A stretch of 64,000 nucleotides of DNA, taken from the NCBI GenBank assembly GCA_028015205.1, contig JAPWFG010000015.1:124001-188000 (forward strand). Reading direction: 5' to 3'. Made by a program: the position numbers and the translations under genes. Under the pieces are notes generated by a model. The model searched no databases, was not told where the DNA came from, and saw nothing but the letters and a program-made list of their open reading frames with translations. Source of the DNA: Mytilisepta virgata. Its lineage: Eukaryota > Mollusca > Bivalvia > Mytilida > Mytilidae. This document shows positions 23,746 through 31,751 of this stretch, in pieces (position 1 is the first letter of the stretch; each line of letters begins with the position of its first letter).

Positions 23746-23779
<34 letters not shown>

Positions 23780-24120
23780 ATATCCATTATAGTTTCTTTT
23801 AATAATTTTTTTTCGAGAATGCTAATTAAGGAATGTTTTATGTATTAAAAAAACACGAATAAAAATAGTTGTCTCGAATATGTCTTTGATTTTTTTCTTC
23901 CATTTTTTTTATACAAGATTATTGGAATTCTTAAAAGTTGATCTTGAAAATGAAATTCCTTCATTTTGACACGGATGGATATGTAAGACGATATGATATA
24001 TTGTTTTTACATATATGACATCTTTGCAAAATAAGAGAATTTTTTTTTTCAAGACTAACTGTTAGGAGTTTCTTTCGATGCAGGGAAAAAATAACAATTT
24101 TGTTTTACAGTTACATTTTA
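23551..24120. other. Convergent intergenic region with TG microsatellites
   Basis: This lies between the plus-strand glycoprotein gene and the minus-strand ATPase block. It holds two (TG)n tracts (about 23636-23669 and 23745-23779) and a plus-strand AATAAA near 23859 that could end the glycoprotein transcript. No gene was seen. Confidence 0.6.
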
Positions 24121-24122
24121 TT
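24117..24122 (-). terminator. Poly(A) signal overlapping the ORF125 stop codon
   Basis: On the minus strand AATAAA overlaps the TAA stop of the 125-residue gene, the last frame of the ATPase block. Confidence 0.6.
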
Positions 24123-24498
24123 ATCTAAACGGTATCCATTTAATTTTTCTCGCAATTGTACCAGGCGGGTGAGCAATATTTTCATTCCCCACCGTCCTTT
24201 GTTTCTTTTTGTATATTTCACCAGATTTCCTGTTTGTTAACACAGCTTTCTGTTTATATTTTTTCATCCGAACAGTCTTAGTTTCGGGAGACTTTGTCGA
24301 TGGAATTTCCACTTCCGGGATGGTCTGTGTCTCACTCTCGGAAGTCGGATTGATTGTTGCATTTTCTCTGGGTTCTATTTTCGTGTTGCCTGTAACGTCC
24401 TCCTTAGGTTTATCGCAGTTTTTAATCTCCTGAACAGAATGGATGTTTTTATCTCTATCAATATGTCTCTTCGGAATTAAAACGTATTCACTAGCCAT
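24121..24498 (-). CDS. Basic, low-complexity 125-residue protein of the ATPase block
   Basis: The frame runs from ATG 24498 to TAA 24121. The protein is hydrophilic and probably disordered. It has an N-terminal MASEYVLIPK segment, a Pro/Thr/Glu-rich middle and a lysine/arginine-rich C-terminal half (KKYKQKAVLTNRK, then YKKKQR). Proteins of this kind next to capsid and packaging genes of Mavericks are usually thought to be virion or DNA-associated proteins, but I cannot name a family. Its start overlaps the previous gene by 8 bases, so all three minus-strand frames of this block behave as one unit. A poly(A) hexamer overlaps the stop. Confidence 0.65.
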   Translation of the reverse strand: MASEYVLIPKRHIDRDKNIHSVQEIKNCDKPKEDVTGNTKIEPRENATINPTSESETQTIPEVEIPSTKSPETKTVRMKKYKQKAVLTNRKSGEIYKKKQRTVGNENIAHPPGTIARKIKWIPFR

Positions 24499-24829
24499 CT
24501 TTCGTAATAATGCTATACTGGAGTGTGTTCACGATGGGTATTAAAAGTTTGGAAAGAAAATGTCTATATTTGACGAGCAATGACTTCCTCTTTCGAAACG
24601 TCGTCTTCGGTGTGGATAGTTTTCTTAGAATCGTCCTATACGGTTTCAGAGCTGACAAGTATCTTTGCGAAGGTACCAGTGACGAGTTATTAACAACGTT
24701 ATGTATAATTTCGCACACAGTTTTTACTTGCTCAGGAGAGGAAGTTTTTAGCAATGCACTCTGTTGTTTAGCGTTTGTTGACGCGAGTAGCTTTATGTAA
24801 CATAGATTTTTCTTCAGTCGTCTACTCAT
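24491..24829 (-). CDS. Small basic conserved Maverick protein (112 residues), probable virion core protein
   Basis: The frame runs from ATG 24829 to TAG 24491. It starts MSRRLKKNLCYIKLLAST and then has a QQSALLKTSSPEQVKTVCEI block, basic segments, and a hydrophobic C-terminal patch (about residues 91-103: FLSKLLIPIVNTL). This architecture recurs in Maverick/adintovirus elements of fish, cnidarians and molluscs. The basic part with a hydrophobic C-terminal segment has been compared with small adenovirus core proteins. I make that link from memory of the pattern and hold it with moderate confidence. The start overlaps the ATPase stop by four bases (ATGA). Confidence 0.75.
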   Translation of the reverse strand: MSRRLKKNLCYIKLLASTNAKQQSALLKTSSPEQVKTVCEIIHNVVNNSSLVPSQRYLSALKPYRTILRKLSTPKTTFRKRKSLLVKYRHFLSKLLIPIVNTLQYSIITKDG

Positions 24830-25485
24830 TGTCTTTCATCTTTATAAATCACCGTGAGTTCTCCCGGAAAGATATTGCTTCGAAGTTTATAATCCTTATC
24901 GCAGTTGGAGGTGAGACACACTACTAAATAACCATATGGGTTTTGCGTCGCTTTTTTAAATGCATCTAGAAAAAATTTCATTTGTCCAGGGAACATTTGT
25001 CTTGCCAGCGTCTGTATTTGTAAATTATCCCTGGGGTTGTCAAAGAGGACGACGTACTGAGAATTAAGAGATATTGTTCGACTGTATCGACCTTGTGGAA
25101 AGACCGATTGTGAAAGATACACAACCGACACGTTGAGATGATGAACGTGTATGGTAACGAGCTCCATGTAGTCGGGAGACTCTATTATTCTGTAAATTAA
25201 GTCATCTAATATCAATAGACAATGCTTGGTTGTTTCCGCCCAATTTAATAAATCCTCCCTCTCGGGTAGTCCTCTGTAAAATTCTATTTCCAATCCGCAG
25301 TCGTTCATTTCTTGGAAGGCCGGCTGCCATTGAGAGTATGCATATACGATTTTCGATGGACGTTGTGTAAATATTCCATTATCTACATTCTCAATAATTT
25401 TTTTAGTAAATTGCGTTTTCCCACATTGAGAGGGTCCAGCAACAAAAATAGTACACGGAGAACGAAAGGGGAGTAAACAAGTCAT
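24826..25485 (-). CDS. A32/FtsK-like DNA-packaging ATPase (219 residues)
   Basis: This is a P-loop ATPase expected to pump DNA into capsids. The Walker A motif is GPSQCGKT (residues 17-24). The Walker B motif is CLLILDDLI (about 89-97), with two acidic residues after a hydrophobic strand. A VVYLSQS stretch follows at the place of the family's sensor motif. I chose ATG 25485; an in-frame GTG two codons upstream (25491) is not needed. The length is typical of Maverick packaging ATPases. The gene is first in the minus-strand block and is divergent to the PC4-like gene at 25561, leaving only 75 bp for two promoters. Confidence 0.93.
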   Translation of the reverse strand: MTCLLPFRSPCTIFVAGPSQCGKTQFTKKIIENVDNGIFTQRPSKIVYAYSQWQPAFQEMNDCGLEIEFYRGLPEREDLLNWAETTKHCLLILDDLIYRIIESPDYMELVTIHVHHLNVSVVYLSQSVFPQGRYSRTISLNSQYVVLFDNPRDNLQIQTLARQMFPGQMKFFLDAFKKATQNPYGYLVVCLTSNCDKDYKLRSNIFPGELTVIYKDERQ

Positions 25486-25560
25486 TTCCACCTCCTTAAA
25501 TCCTAGAGTTCTCTCTTAAGTTAATCACTCTTAACGGACTACCAAACGCAGGTTTCTAAT
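25486..25560. promoter_or_regulatory. Compact divergent promoter region
   Basis: These 75 bp separate the minus-strand ATPase start from the plus-strand PC4-like start. Both six-kilobase-scale gene blocks of the virion module probably initiate here or within neighbouring coding sequence. A CTCTTAAG / CACTCTTAACG pair of related short blocks lies at about 25512-25535. No clear TATA box is visible. Confidence 0.45.
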
Positions 25561-25791
25561 ATGGAAAACACAGGTGATGTTAAATGGAAGAGTAAAAGGA
25601 AACTTTACTGTGCGATAGATAATAAGCATGGGATCACCATTTCGCGTCGGAAAAATAAAGTTTTCATAAGGATCCGAAAGGGAAAAAGAGACATAGCACT
25701 ATCACCTCGCCTTTGGGAAACTCTGTGCGATTTGAAGGAAATAGTAGGTCTTTGTTTAATTTTTTTGGACAGTAATGAAAATAAATGCTAA
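25561..25791 (+). CDS. PC4-like single-stranded DNA-binding protein (76 residues)
   Basis: The frame runs from ATG 25561 to TAA 25789-25791. Residues about 13-66 follow the pattern of the PC4/p15 coactivator C-terminal domain: a beta strand (YCAIDNKHGITISRRKNKVF), basic IRIRKGKRDIAL, then SPRLWETLCDL, the family's helix beginning with a small residue-Pro and containing W. PC4 domains dimerise and bind single-stranded or melted DNA. In a protein-primed replication system such a protein could coat displaced strands or help late transcription (inference). The last 17 bases overlap the integrase start in another frame. It may be spliced onto other exons, since the C-terminus is short. Confidence 0.65.
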   Translation: MENTGDVKWKSKRKLYCAIDNKHGITISRRKNKVFIRIRKGKRDIALSPRLWETLCDLKEIVGLCLIFLDSNENKC

Positions 25792-26950
25792 ATTAGATCG
25801 ATACCTCAGTAATTTATATTTCAATGTGGAGCAACCGTCCGCCTTCAGGAGCCCTCTTCAGCTGTACAACAGAGTAAAGAAGGATAAAAAGTACAAGATC
25901 GGATTAGTGAGGATAAAGCAATGGCTTCAAAACCAGGATGCCTATTCCATTCACCGCCCCAGCAGAAGAAAGTTTAAAAGAACCAGAGTATTGGTGGGAG
26001 GCATCGATGATCAGTTTGACGTAGACCTATGCGACGTTCAGAATCTATCGGCTTTTAACGATTCCGTAAAGTTTTTGCTTATGGTAATCGACATTTTTAG
26101 TAAATATTTATGGGTGGTTCCTCTAAAAAATAAAACTGGTATTGCAGTTAAACAAGGGTTCCAAGAAGTTTTTGAAGGAGGGCGGATTCCCAGGAAAATT
26201 AGAAGCGATTCGGGTCGTGAGTTTACTTGCGTCGTTGTCGAAAAATATTTCAGGGAGATAGGAATCAAGCACTTTGTAACACGAAATGAAGGAAAGTGTA
26301 ATTTCGTCGAAAGGGTTATCAGGACAATTCGAGGGCTCTTATCGAAGTACATGGCTCACAAAAATAGCAATCGTTACATCGATGTCCTAGACGATATAGT
26401 TAGATCTTATAATCACACCCCTCACCGAAGCCTAGGGAATTTAAGCCCCTCGGAAGTGACTAAAGATAAAGAGGCCGAACTGATATTATCCACATATTTC
26501 GAGAAAGAAGCTTCGAAAGAGAATACAAAACAAAATAAAATGGAGAAAAAAAATTACCAGCTTAAAAAAGAGACAAAGTTGAAAATAAAAAGGAAATCTG
26601 TTTTTAAATTTAAAGTCAGTGATATGGTTCGAATATCTTTTCTTAAGCGTCAGTTTCAAAAAGAACACGAGGAATCTTGGACAGGAGAAATCTTTAGAAT
26701 ATACAAGAGATATTTAAGACAAAATATACCCGTATATTTACTCGAAGACTTGAACGGGGAACCTTTGTTGGGATCTTTTTACGAAGCAGAAATGTTAAAG
26801 GTGGAAAAAGGGATAAAGGCGTTATGGAAGGTAGAAAAGATAATAAGAAAAAGACGTCGTAAGGGCATGCAAGAAGGACTTGTTAAGTGGTTGCACTTTC
26901 CATCTTCTTTCAATTCATGGGTACCCTTAAACGAAATTAAGAACATCTGA
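25775..26950 (+). CDS. Retroviral-type (rve) integrase with C-terminal chromodomain (391 residues)
   Basis: This DDE integrase inserts the element and makes the 6-bp target duplication. The start is ATG 25775. Residues 30-70 are a basic N-terminal region. The rve core carries Asp84 (DVDLCD), Asp145 (RSDSGREF) and Glu179 (NFVERVIRTIR), the expected catalytic triad. A lysine-rich linker follows (about 245-275), then an SH3-like segment. The last 45 residues (WKVEKIIRKRR to HFPSSFNSWVPLNEI) look like a chromodomain, as in Maverick and chromovirus integrases. The start overlaps the PC4-like frame by 17 bases. A pyrimidine tract ending TTGGACAG lies just before the ATG (25755-25772), so a spliced leader could join there. 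Confidence 0.95.
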   Translation: MKINAKLDRYLSNLYFNVEQPSAFRSPLQLYNRVKKDKKYKIGLVRIKQWLQNQDAYSIHRPSRRKFKRTRVLVGGIDDQFDVDLCDVQNLSAFNDSVKFLLMVIDIFSKYLWVVPLKNKTGIAVKQGFQEVFEGGRIPRKIRSDSGREFTCVVVEKYFREIGIKHFVTRNEGKCNFVERVIRTIRGLLSKYMAHKNSNRYIDVLDDIVRSYNHTPHRSLGNLSPSEVTKDKEAELILSTYFEKEASKENTKQNKMEKKNYQLKKETKLKIKRKSVFKFKVSDMVRISFLKRQFQKEHEESWTGEIFRIYKRYLRQNIPVYLLEDLNGEPLLGSFYEAEMLKVEKGIKALWKVEKIIRKRRRKGMQEGLVKWLHFPSSFNSWVPLNEIKNI

Positions 26951-26958
26951 AACAAAAT

Positions 26959-27378
26959 ATGGATTTCTACGTCGTGCTTAGGAGTTCCGATTCGAAAATT
27001 TTTTATCCTTCAAATACAACCTCCAGATTTATCGTACAGTTGAACGAACAAATATCTTTGAACGGACATTGGTACGTCGGACTTGTAGAATTCGGAATAA
27101 CTAAAGGAACGAGTCAGTCGAGGGAAATTTACGTTTATTCTAGTATCTGCGCAAATAGTATAGTCGGGGGGACAAAAAGCAGATTTCTGAGGAGAATTTC
27201 TTTGAAACCAAGAGAAAAAAACGTCGTATTTTCAAATCCGATGTACATGAGTGTTGTTACTAAAGATTTTCATTCAATCGAAATCGATCTCAGAGGGGAT
27301 GACAGTGAACCAATAGCTCTAAACGTGGAGAAAACGACCGTAGTTTTGCATTTTAAAAAGTATCCGTTTCTACCCTAA
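26959..27378 (+). CDS. Minor capsid (penton-like) protein (139 residues)
   Basis: The frame runs from ATG 26959 to TAA 27378, eight bases after the integrase stop. The N-terminus (MDFYVVLRSSDSKIFYPSNT) followed by FIVQLNEQISLNGHWYVGLVEF is the recurrent start of Maverick minor capsid proteins. The segment near the end (IEIDLRGDDSEPIALNVEKTTVVLHF) is the other conserved piece. In the family this protein is a single jelly-roll that forms pentons. At 139 residues it looks complete. The next gene's ATG follows the stop with no gap. Confidence 0.85.
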   Translation: MDFYVVLRSSDSKIFYPSNTTSRFIVQLNEQISLNGHWYVGLVEFGITKGTSQSREIYVYSSICANSIVGGTKSRFLRRISLKPREKNVVFSNPMYMSVVTKDFHSIEIDLRGDDSEPIALNVEKTTVVLHFKKYPFLP

Positions 27379-27741
27379 ATGGCAAATAGAGTGTATATCC
27401 CTGATACCGCGAAGTGGGTAAATTTTTTCAAAAAAAGTAGCGAGAAATCCTCAAATCAAGAACGATACATTATTTCCTCTAGACTAAGAGGCGGAAGCTT
27501 AGGAGGCTCAAGTGTTAAAGCGCCTCAAATTTTGACGATTGAAAACAGCGCCGATAAAAAATCTGATTCCCCGTCAAAAAGTGGAGAAGTGACATTGGTG
27601 TCACCCGTAGTTCAGAAAGTACATCAAGCCGAATTAGAAATACGACGCGAGAGGCAAAACTTCAAGAATAAAAGGAAAAGCCCAAAAGCATCCAGTCTAT
27701 CTAGAAATTCGAAGAGGTCCAGAAAAGACAACTTTGATTGA
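27379..27741 (+). CDS. Small basic virion-associated protein (120 residues)
   Basis: The frame runs from ATG 27379, directly after the previous stop, to TGA 27741. It has a short N-terminal YIPDTAKWVNFFKKS block, which I recall from proteins placed between the two capsid genes in Mavericks. A Gly/Ser-rich part (RLRGGSLGGSS) and a strongly basic C-terminus (NKRKSPK, NSKRSRK) follow, looking like nuclear localisation or DNA-binding sequence. A role in the virion interior or in linking capsid and genome is an inference from position and charge. Confidence 0.7.
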   Translation: MANRVYIPDTAKWVNFFKKSSEKSSNQERYIISSRLRGGSLGGSSVKAPQILTIENSADKKSDSPSKSGEVTLVSPVVQKVHQAELEIRRERQNFKNKRKSPKASSLSRNSKRSRKDNFD

Positions 27742-27750
27742 GAGTCCACG

Positions 27751-29222
27751 ATGTCGAAAGTTATAGAGGACGGTTTTACTGAAGGTGTTCCCCGGGAGCT
27801 CATGTTATTCAGTGTTCCTAGTCATCAAACGGCGATTACTCGTACATATTTCACACAATATAGACCCGTTTCTCAAATATCTGGCAACGGACCGATAGAA
27901 TTCCATTTGTCTGGACAAACAACGGATTATTTGGATTTGAAAAGGAGCGTTCTCTACGTAAAATTAAAAATAACCAGGAGTGACAATAGTCCCATGATAC
28001 CCGGGGAAAAGACTTCGGTCGTAAATAATTTGTTGCATAGTTTGTGGAGCCAAGTTGATTTTTTCTTACAAGGAAAACCTCTGTCGGGTTCTGCCGGAGC
28101 CACGTATCCGTACAAAGCGTATTTTCAAACTCTACTCAATTACGGAGATGAAGCTAAAAGTACACAATTGCGAAATCAGTTATACGTTAAAGACGATGCG
28201 GGACAACCAATGTTCTCTTCGGATCCAGTAGACGGCGATAATTTTGGACTAGCGGCTAGATACGACTTCGTTAAAGAAAGCATAAGCGTAGAGTTAGAAA
28301 GCCATCTCATGGAAGATCTTTGTAAACTAGATAGACTTATTTTGAATGGTGTCGACGTGGACCTTAAATTGTATCCCCAAAACACTCAGTTTTGTTTAAT
28401 GTCTTCGGAGAAAGATCCATCTTACACAATAGTCTTGGAGGATGTTGTTTTTAAGGCATGTCGTGCCGAAGTTAGTGCAGGAGTATTAATTGGACATAGT
28501 AAGGCATTGGAAGATAGTACAGCAAAATACCCTATGATTAAAACATTCCTCAAAACAGCCAGCATACCAGCTGGTCAAACCAATTTCGTTTGGGATAATT
28601 TATTTCAGTCTCAGTGTCCAACCAAAGTGTGTGTTGGTTTAGTATCAACGGAAAGTTTAACAGGTATATATTTTTCTTTATTCCTTTCGGTAGTGAGAAT
28701 TTAAAAAAAAAATCAAAATCAAAATTTTGTATTATTTCCTTCTTTCATCTTTAAATAACGGTTATTTTTTTTAAATCTTTACTCATATATCTATATATTT
28801 TTTTTTCAGGGAATTACACGAAAAACCCCTTTAATTTTCAAACATTTGATGTGAGGAGTGTTGGATTGTACGTGGATAACGTTAGTGTTCCTGGTCGACC
28901 ATTTAAAATTGACGAAGGAGGTTCCGTTGCAGCTTACCGTAGTTTATTTGATATTACGGATAAAACTTTAACAGATAGTGGAATTGGTTTCACAAGAGAA
29001 GAATGGTCGAAGGGTTATGCCCTGTTTGGATTTCAGATACAACCGGAATTTGGAAGTAACGACTACCTCACATTGGTGAAGCAGGCTAATGTTAGACTTG
29101 AACTCACTTTTTCGAAACCTTTAAAAGAGACTGTTTCTGTTGTTTTATATTCAGAGTTTCCGTTTGCGTTTGAAATAGATTCGGCACGGAATATTATATT
29201 ATCTAACCCAACTATATCATGA
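27751..29222 (+). CDS. Major capsid (hexon-like, double jelly-roll) protein, two exons (441 residues)
   Basis: Exons are 27751-28663 and 28810-29222. The 146-bp intron (GTATAT to TTTTTTCAG) joins codon GGG in phase and gives 1326 bases. Without splicing the frame would end 13 codons later. The protein has recognisable Maverick major capsid features: an N-terminal ELMLFSVPSHQTAI segment, a PIEFHLSGQTTDYLDL strand pair, VVNNLLHSLWSQVDFFLQGK, and PYKAYFQTLLNYG. The C-terminal exon holds YVDNVSVPGRPFK and ends in a FPFAFEID strand. In the family it forms the capsid facets. The stop overlaps the protease start by four bases (ATGA). Confidence 0.92.
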
Positions 29223-29659
29223 ATGGAGAGACAATAATTAACCTGATAAGTTCCGACGTATATGCTTCCAGATATTTCAAGGGTGTTTTTGGAGCGGAAC
29301 ACTTAGACTTTAAAGTTACGAAACCCTCTCTAATATTCGTAAATCTAGAAAATCACTGGATCGTTCTGTATTTCGATCAGATGGAATCGTGTTACGGGTT
29401 TGACAGTTTTGGAAGAAACATCATTCGCATGAACGAAATGATTAGCGCATTTGTTTTAAATAACTGTAAACGATTTGTTTGCTCGACGTCTAAATTACAG
29501 AGTAGTAATAGTTATGTTTGTGGCCTGTATTGTGTTCTGTTTGGATTAACCGTTTGTAGAGACGAAATCATTGATATTTTCTCAACTAAGTTTTCTGATG
29601 ATTTAATTCAAAACGATAGGTTTATTTATGATTTATTAATGAAATTGTATGAAATATAA
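29219..29659 (+). CDS. Adenain/Ulp1-like cysteine protease (146 residues)
   Basis: This is the capsid-maturation protease of the Maverick set. The triad and oxyanion residues are in the right order and spacing: His46 in ENHWI, Asp62 in YGFDSFG, Gln94 in KLQSSNSY and Cys101 in VCGLYC. The ATG at 29219 overlaps the capsid stop. The length is at the short end for the family but includes the whole catalytic core. It is the last gene of the plus-strand block that begins at 25561. Confidence 0.92.
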   Translation: MNGETIINLISSDVYASRYFKGVFGAEHLDFKVTKPSLIFVNLENHWIVLYFDQMESCYGFDSFGRNIIRMNEMISAFVLNNCKRFVCSTSKLQSSNSYVCGLYCVLFGLTVCRDEIIDIFSTKFSDDLIQNDRFIYDLLMKLYEI

Positions 29660-29896
29660 TATATATCAGAATTGAGTGTTTTATTTTTTTTGGCCCACGG
29701 GAGACTATTTGTATATTTCTAGTTTTATCGAGGTATATTATCAGGATTCTAAAAGAAGTTGTCTCGTTGATGCATTAGCGTTCATTTAATTAATGCTACA
29801 AAGATGCCATGAAATTACACAATATAAAATTTAATTTATTTATTAAAAAAAGATAAAAAATAAATTTAAAAAAAAAAATTCAGAAGTAATACATTT
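29660..29896. other. Convergent intergenic region
   Basis: This AT-rich gap separates the protease gene (plus) and the PC4-like gene (minus). On the minus strand AATAAA occurs near 29837-29845, a possible poly(A) signal for the gene at 29897. No gene was seen. Confidence 0.5.
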
Positions 29897-30802
29897 TCAT
29901 TCTTGTGAAATCAAATTTCTCATTCTTTCCGGACACACTCTTGCCACGATATTTTCAACTTGGTTTTTGTCAACTTCAGCAAAGTCGTTCTCTATTATTC
30001 CCACAATGTCCCCTCTTTTCATGTTGCCAAAACATTCGTCGAAAAAGTTTTCTACCTTGTCCTCCCAGGAAGATAGACAACCGTTTTCCATGTGCTGGAC
30101 CTGACTTGGATGTGTTACACTGCATCCATAACACGCCCTTTCTGATGATTCGGTAATTGCCGATTTTAATTTCGCCACAAACTGATTGTCAACTGCATCC
30201 TGGAGTTTTTCAGAATTTATTATTTCAAATAGTTTCTCCCACTGCGCTCGTTTGAGTGCGATCCCCCATCTCGTAGGTTTGATTGGATCGGATCTGGTGT
30301 AAAAAATTCGGAAATCGACAAGGACTACGAAATCTGTCTTAAAATCGTTGCATAATTTAGAAACGCAAACAAATTTATTTTCGGTTAAGTTCCAGGTCTC
30401 AGTCACGTTTTCTTGACAATCTACTGTACTGGCAAGCGCAATCATTTTTTCCTGGATCTGGTTCGATATTGTTTTAACTTTTTTCCACTGTTCATCATTT
30501 AACGAAATTGCTTTGTTTTCAACCACTGTAAAAAAAAAATGGGTAAAAACGAAATAAACAGGTTGATTTCAAATTCAAATTAATAAGATCAATAGTATCG
30601 ATGAAATAATTCTAAATAGGGCATAAAAAATAAAACGGTATTATCGAAAACGATTTCTATTTAAACTTAGAAATTCTTTAAAAACAAAATACATACCTTC
30701 AGCGTTTTTATCAGCGAAAACAGTCAGTTGTTTTATTTTATGTCGTCTCTCTCCATTCCAGTCTCCTCTGTAAAAGTATACACAACCTCCCAGGTGTTCC
30801 AT
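29897..30802 (-). CDS. Tandem PC4-like protein with Cys/His cluster, two exons (244 residues)
   Basis: Exons on the minus strand are 30802-30697 and 30525-29897. GT-AG splicing restores an ATG-initiated frame of 735 bases. Residues 1-60 contain a partial PC4-like unit (VYFYRGDWNGE, KIKQLTVFAD, KAISLNDEQWKKVK). Residues about 80-140 contain a fuller unit (FVVLVDFRIFYTRSD, IKPTRWGIALKRAQWEKL) with the family's GI-L-QW-L signature. The C-terminal third has a C-x2-C-x3-H-x5-H-x4-C cluster (167-185), a candidate zinc site, and an amphipathic helix region. This suggests single-strand DNA binding in replication or transcription (inference). The gene is the rightmost one of the element, reading inward from the right inverted repeat. 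Confidence 0.75.
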
Positions 30803-31470
30803 CGTTCTCAAAATTTTGTTCTAAAATTCTTTGGATAATAGATTTATATATACTACTCTATCCCACGTTTTTGATAGAACCTGGTTGTTTTTCTGTAATA
30901 AAGTTGTCATCGTTCGGGTGTAACATAATAAAAAAAACTCACAAAATTGGTCGTTTTAGCTCATAAAACAAATACATTTATGACGAGGCAGAATGTCAAA
31001 TATTACAAAACATCGTAAAATACTCATGGGAAACGTTCGTTTTATCCCATTAAATTGATATATCTATATCGAATGAAATAAAAATTACTTATGCATAATG
31101 ATAATAATTGTCTTCAGAATTAACATATAAAGCAAACACTATGAACAGAGACATATCCAGTTTCTTTTTCGAAGCAATTAGATGCTATGTATAAGAAAAA
31201 GCTAAATAAAGTAAAATTTTCATAACAATTTTCATAAGGGAAGTTAAGAAATACCATAGGGATATAACTGATTTATTTCTGAATGTTTTTTTTTAATTTA
31301 TATTTATTTAGTGTTTTTTTTTTTTTTTTTTTTTTTAATTATTGCAGTATCCTACGACTTCTTAATTTTATAAACGACAATAGTTATTTCAAATAACACA
31401 CTCTATTCATCATTTTTTTTTTAATAATACTAGTATTTAAAGTTTCACTCTCAGTGTGTGTGTATATATA
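30803..31470. promoter_or_regulatory. Right-end non-coding region of the Maverick
   Basis: These 670 bp lie between the PC4-like gene start and the right inverted repeat. The region is very AT-rich, with a T run at 31314-31336 and a GT/TA microsatellite at about 31453-31479. It presumably contains the promoter of the minus-strand gene. No open frame of note occurs. Confidence 0.45.
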
Positions 31471-31745
31471 TATATATATCCCAGTTAGCATTAATTTAAT
31501 AGCTTCTCGTGTTAACGAGAATAAGAATACAGAGGAAGTTGTAGCCTAAGTTTAAGCGAGATCTCGAGACAAACGTGATGTGGTAGCCATATTTGCGGAA
31601 GTTATGATTCATCTTTTCACGAGATCTCATTATGGTCGAGATTTAGCCAACGGGATTACCCGAGATCTCGTGTTGAACGAGACTTCCGGTACGCCATTTT
31701 GTCCGCCATTTTGAAACGTCCTTATAATCAGCTCTTTCTACTACT
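31471..31745 (-). repeat. Right terminal inverted repeat of the Maverick
   Basis: This is the complement of the left repeat. The outer 200 bp are nearly identical, the inner 75 bp are diverged, and a TA microsatellite follows on the inside. It ends CTTTCTACTACT at 31745. Confidence 0.95.
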
Positions 31746-31751
31746 AAGGTA
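31746..31751. repeat. Right target-site duplication AAGGTA
   Basis: This is the second copy of the 6-bp target duplication, directly after the right inverted repeat. The sequence then continues TGTTTCATCATTC exactly as in copy 1. Confidence 0.95.

Larger units (their letters stand above)
13971..31745. mobile_element. Complete Maverick/Polinton (adintovirus-like) element, 17,775 bp
   Basis: The element is bounded by terminal inverted repeats that start AGTAGTAGAAAG and by a 6-bp target duplication. It encodes protein-primed DNA polymerase B, integrase, A32-like packaging ATPase, minor and major capsid proteins and an adenain-like cysteine protease, plus several small proteins. All recognised reading frames are open once conventional GT-AG introns are removed, so it may be functional. 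Gene layout: leftmost ORF129 (minus), ORF79 and PolB (plus), glycoprotein (plus), ATPase block (minus), integrase-capsid-protease block (plus) and a PC4-like gene (minus) at the right end. Such elements are regarded as endogenous virus-like transposons; I have not tested activity. Confidence 0.97.

Noticed and set aside
24510..24800. Plus-strand 96-codon frame opposite ORF112
   Set aside because: It is a shadow of the minus-strand gene. It overlaps it fully and has no recognisable features.
25486..25491. GTG at 25491 as ATPase start
   Set aside because: An ATG two codons downstream (25485) exists, and non-ATG starts are unusual in eukaryotes.
25485..25496. AGGAGG-like sequence just before the ATPase start resembling a bacterial ribosome-binding site
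   Set aside because: The element is intron-bearing and sits in an animal genome, so the purine-rich stretch is coincidental.
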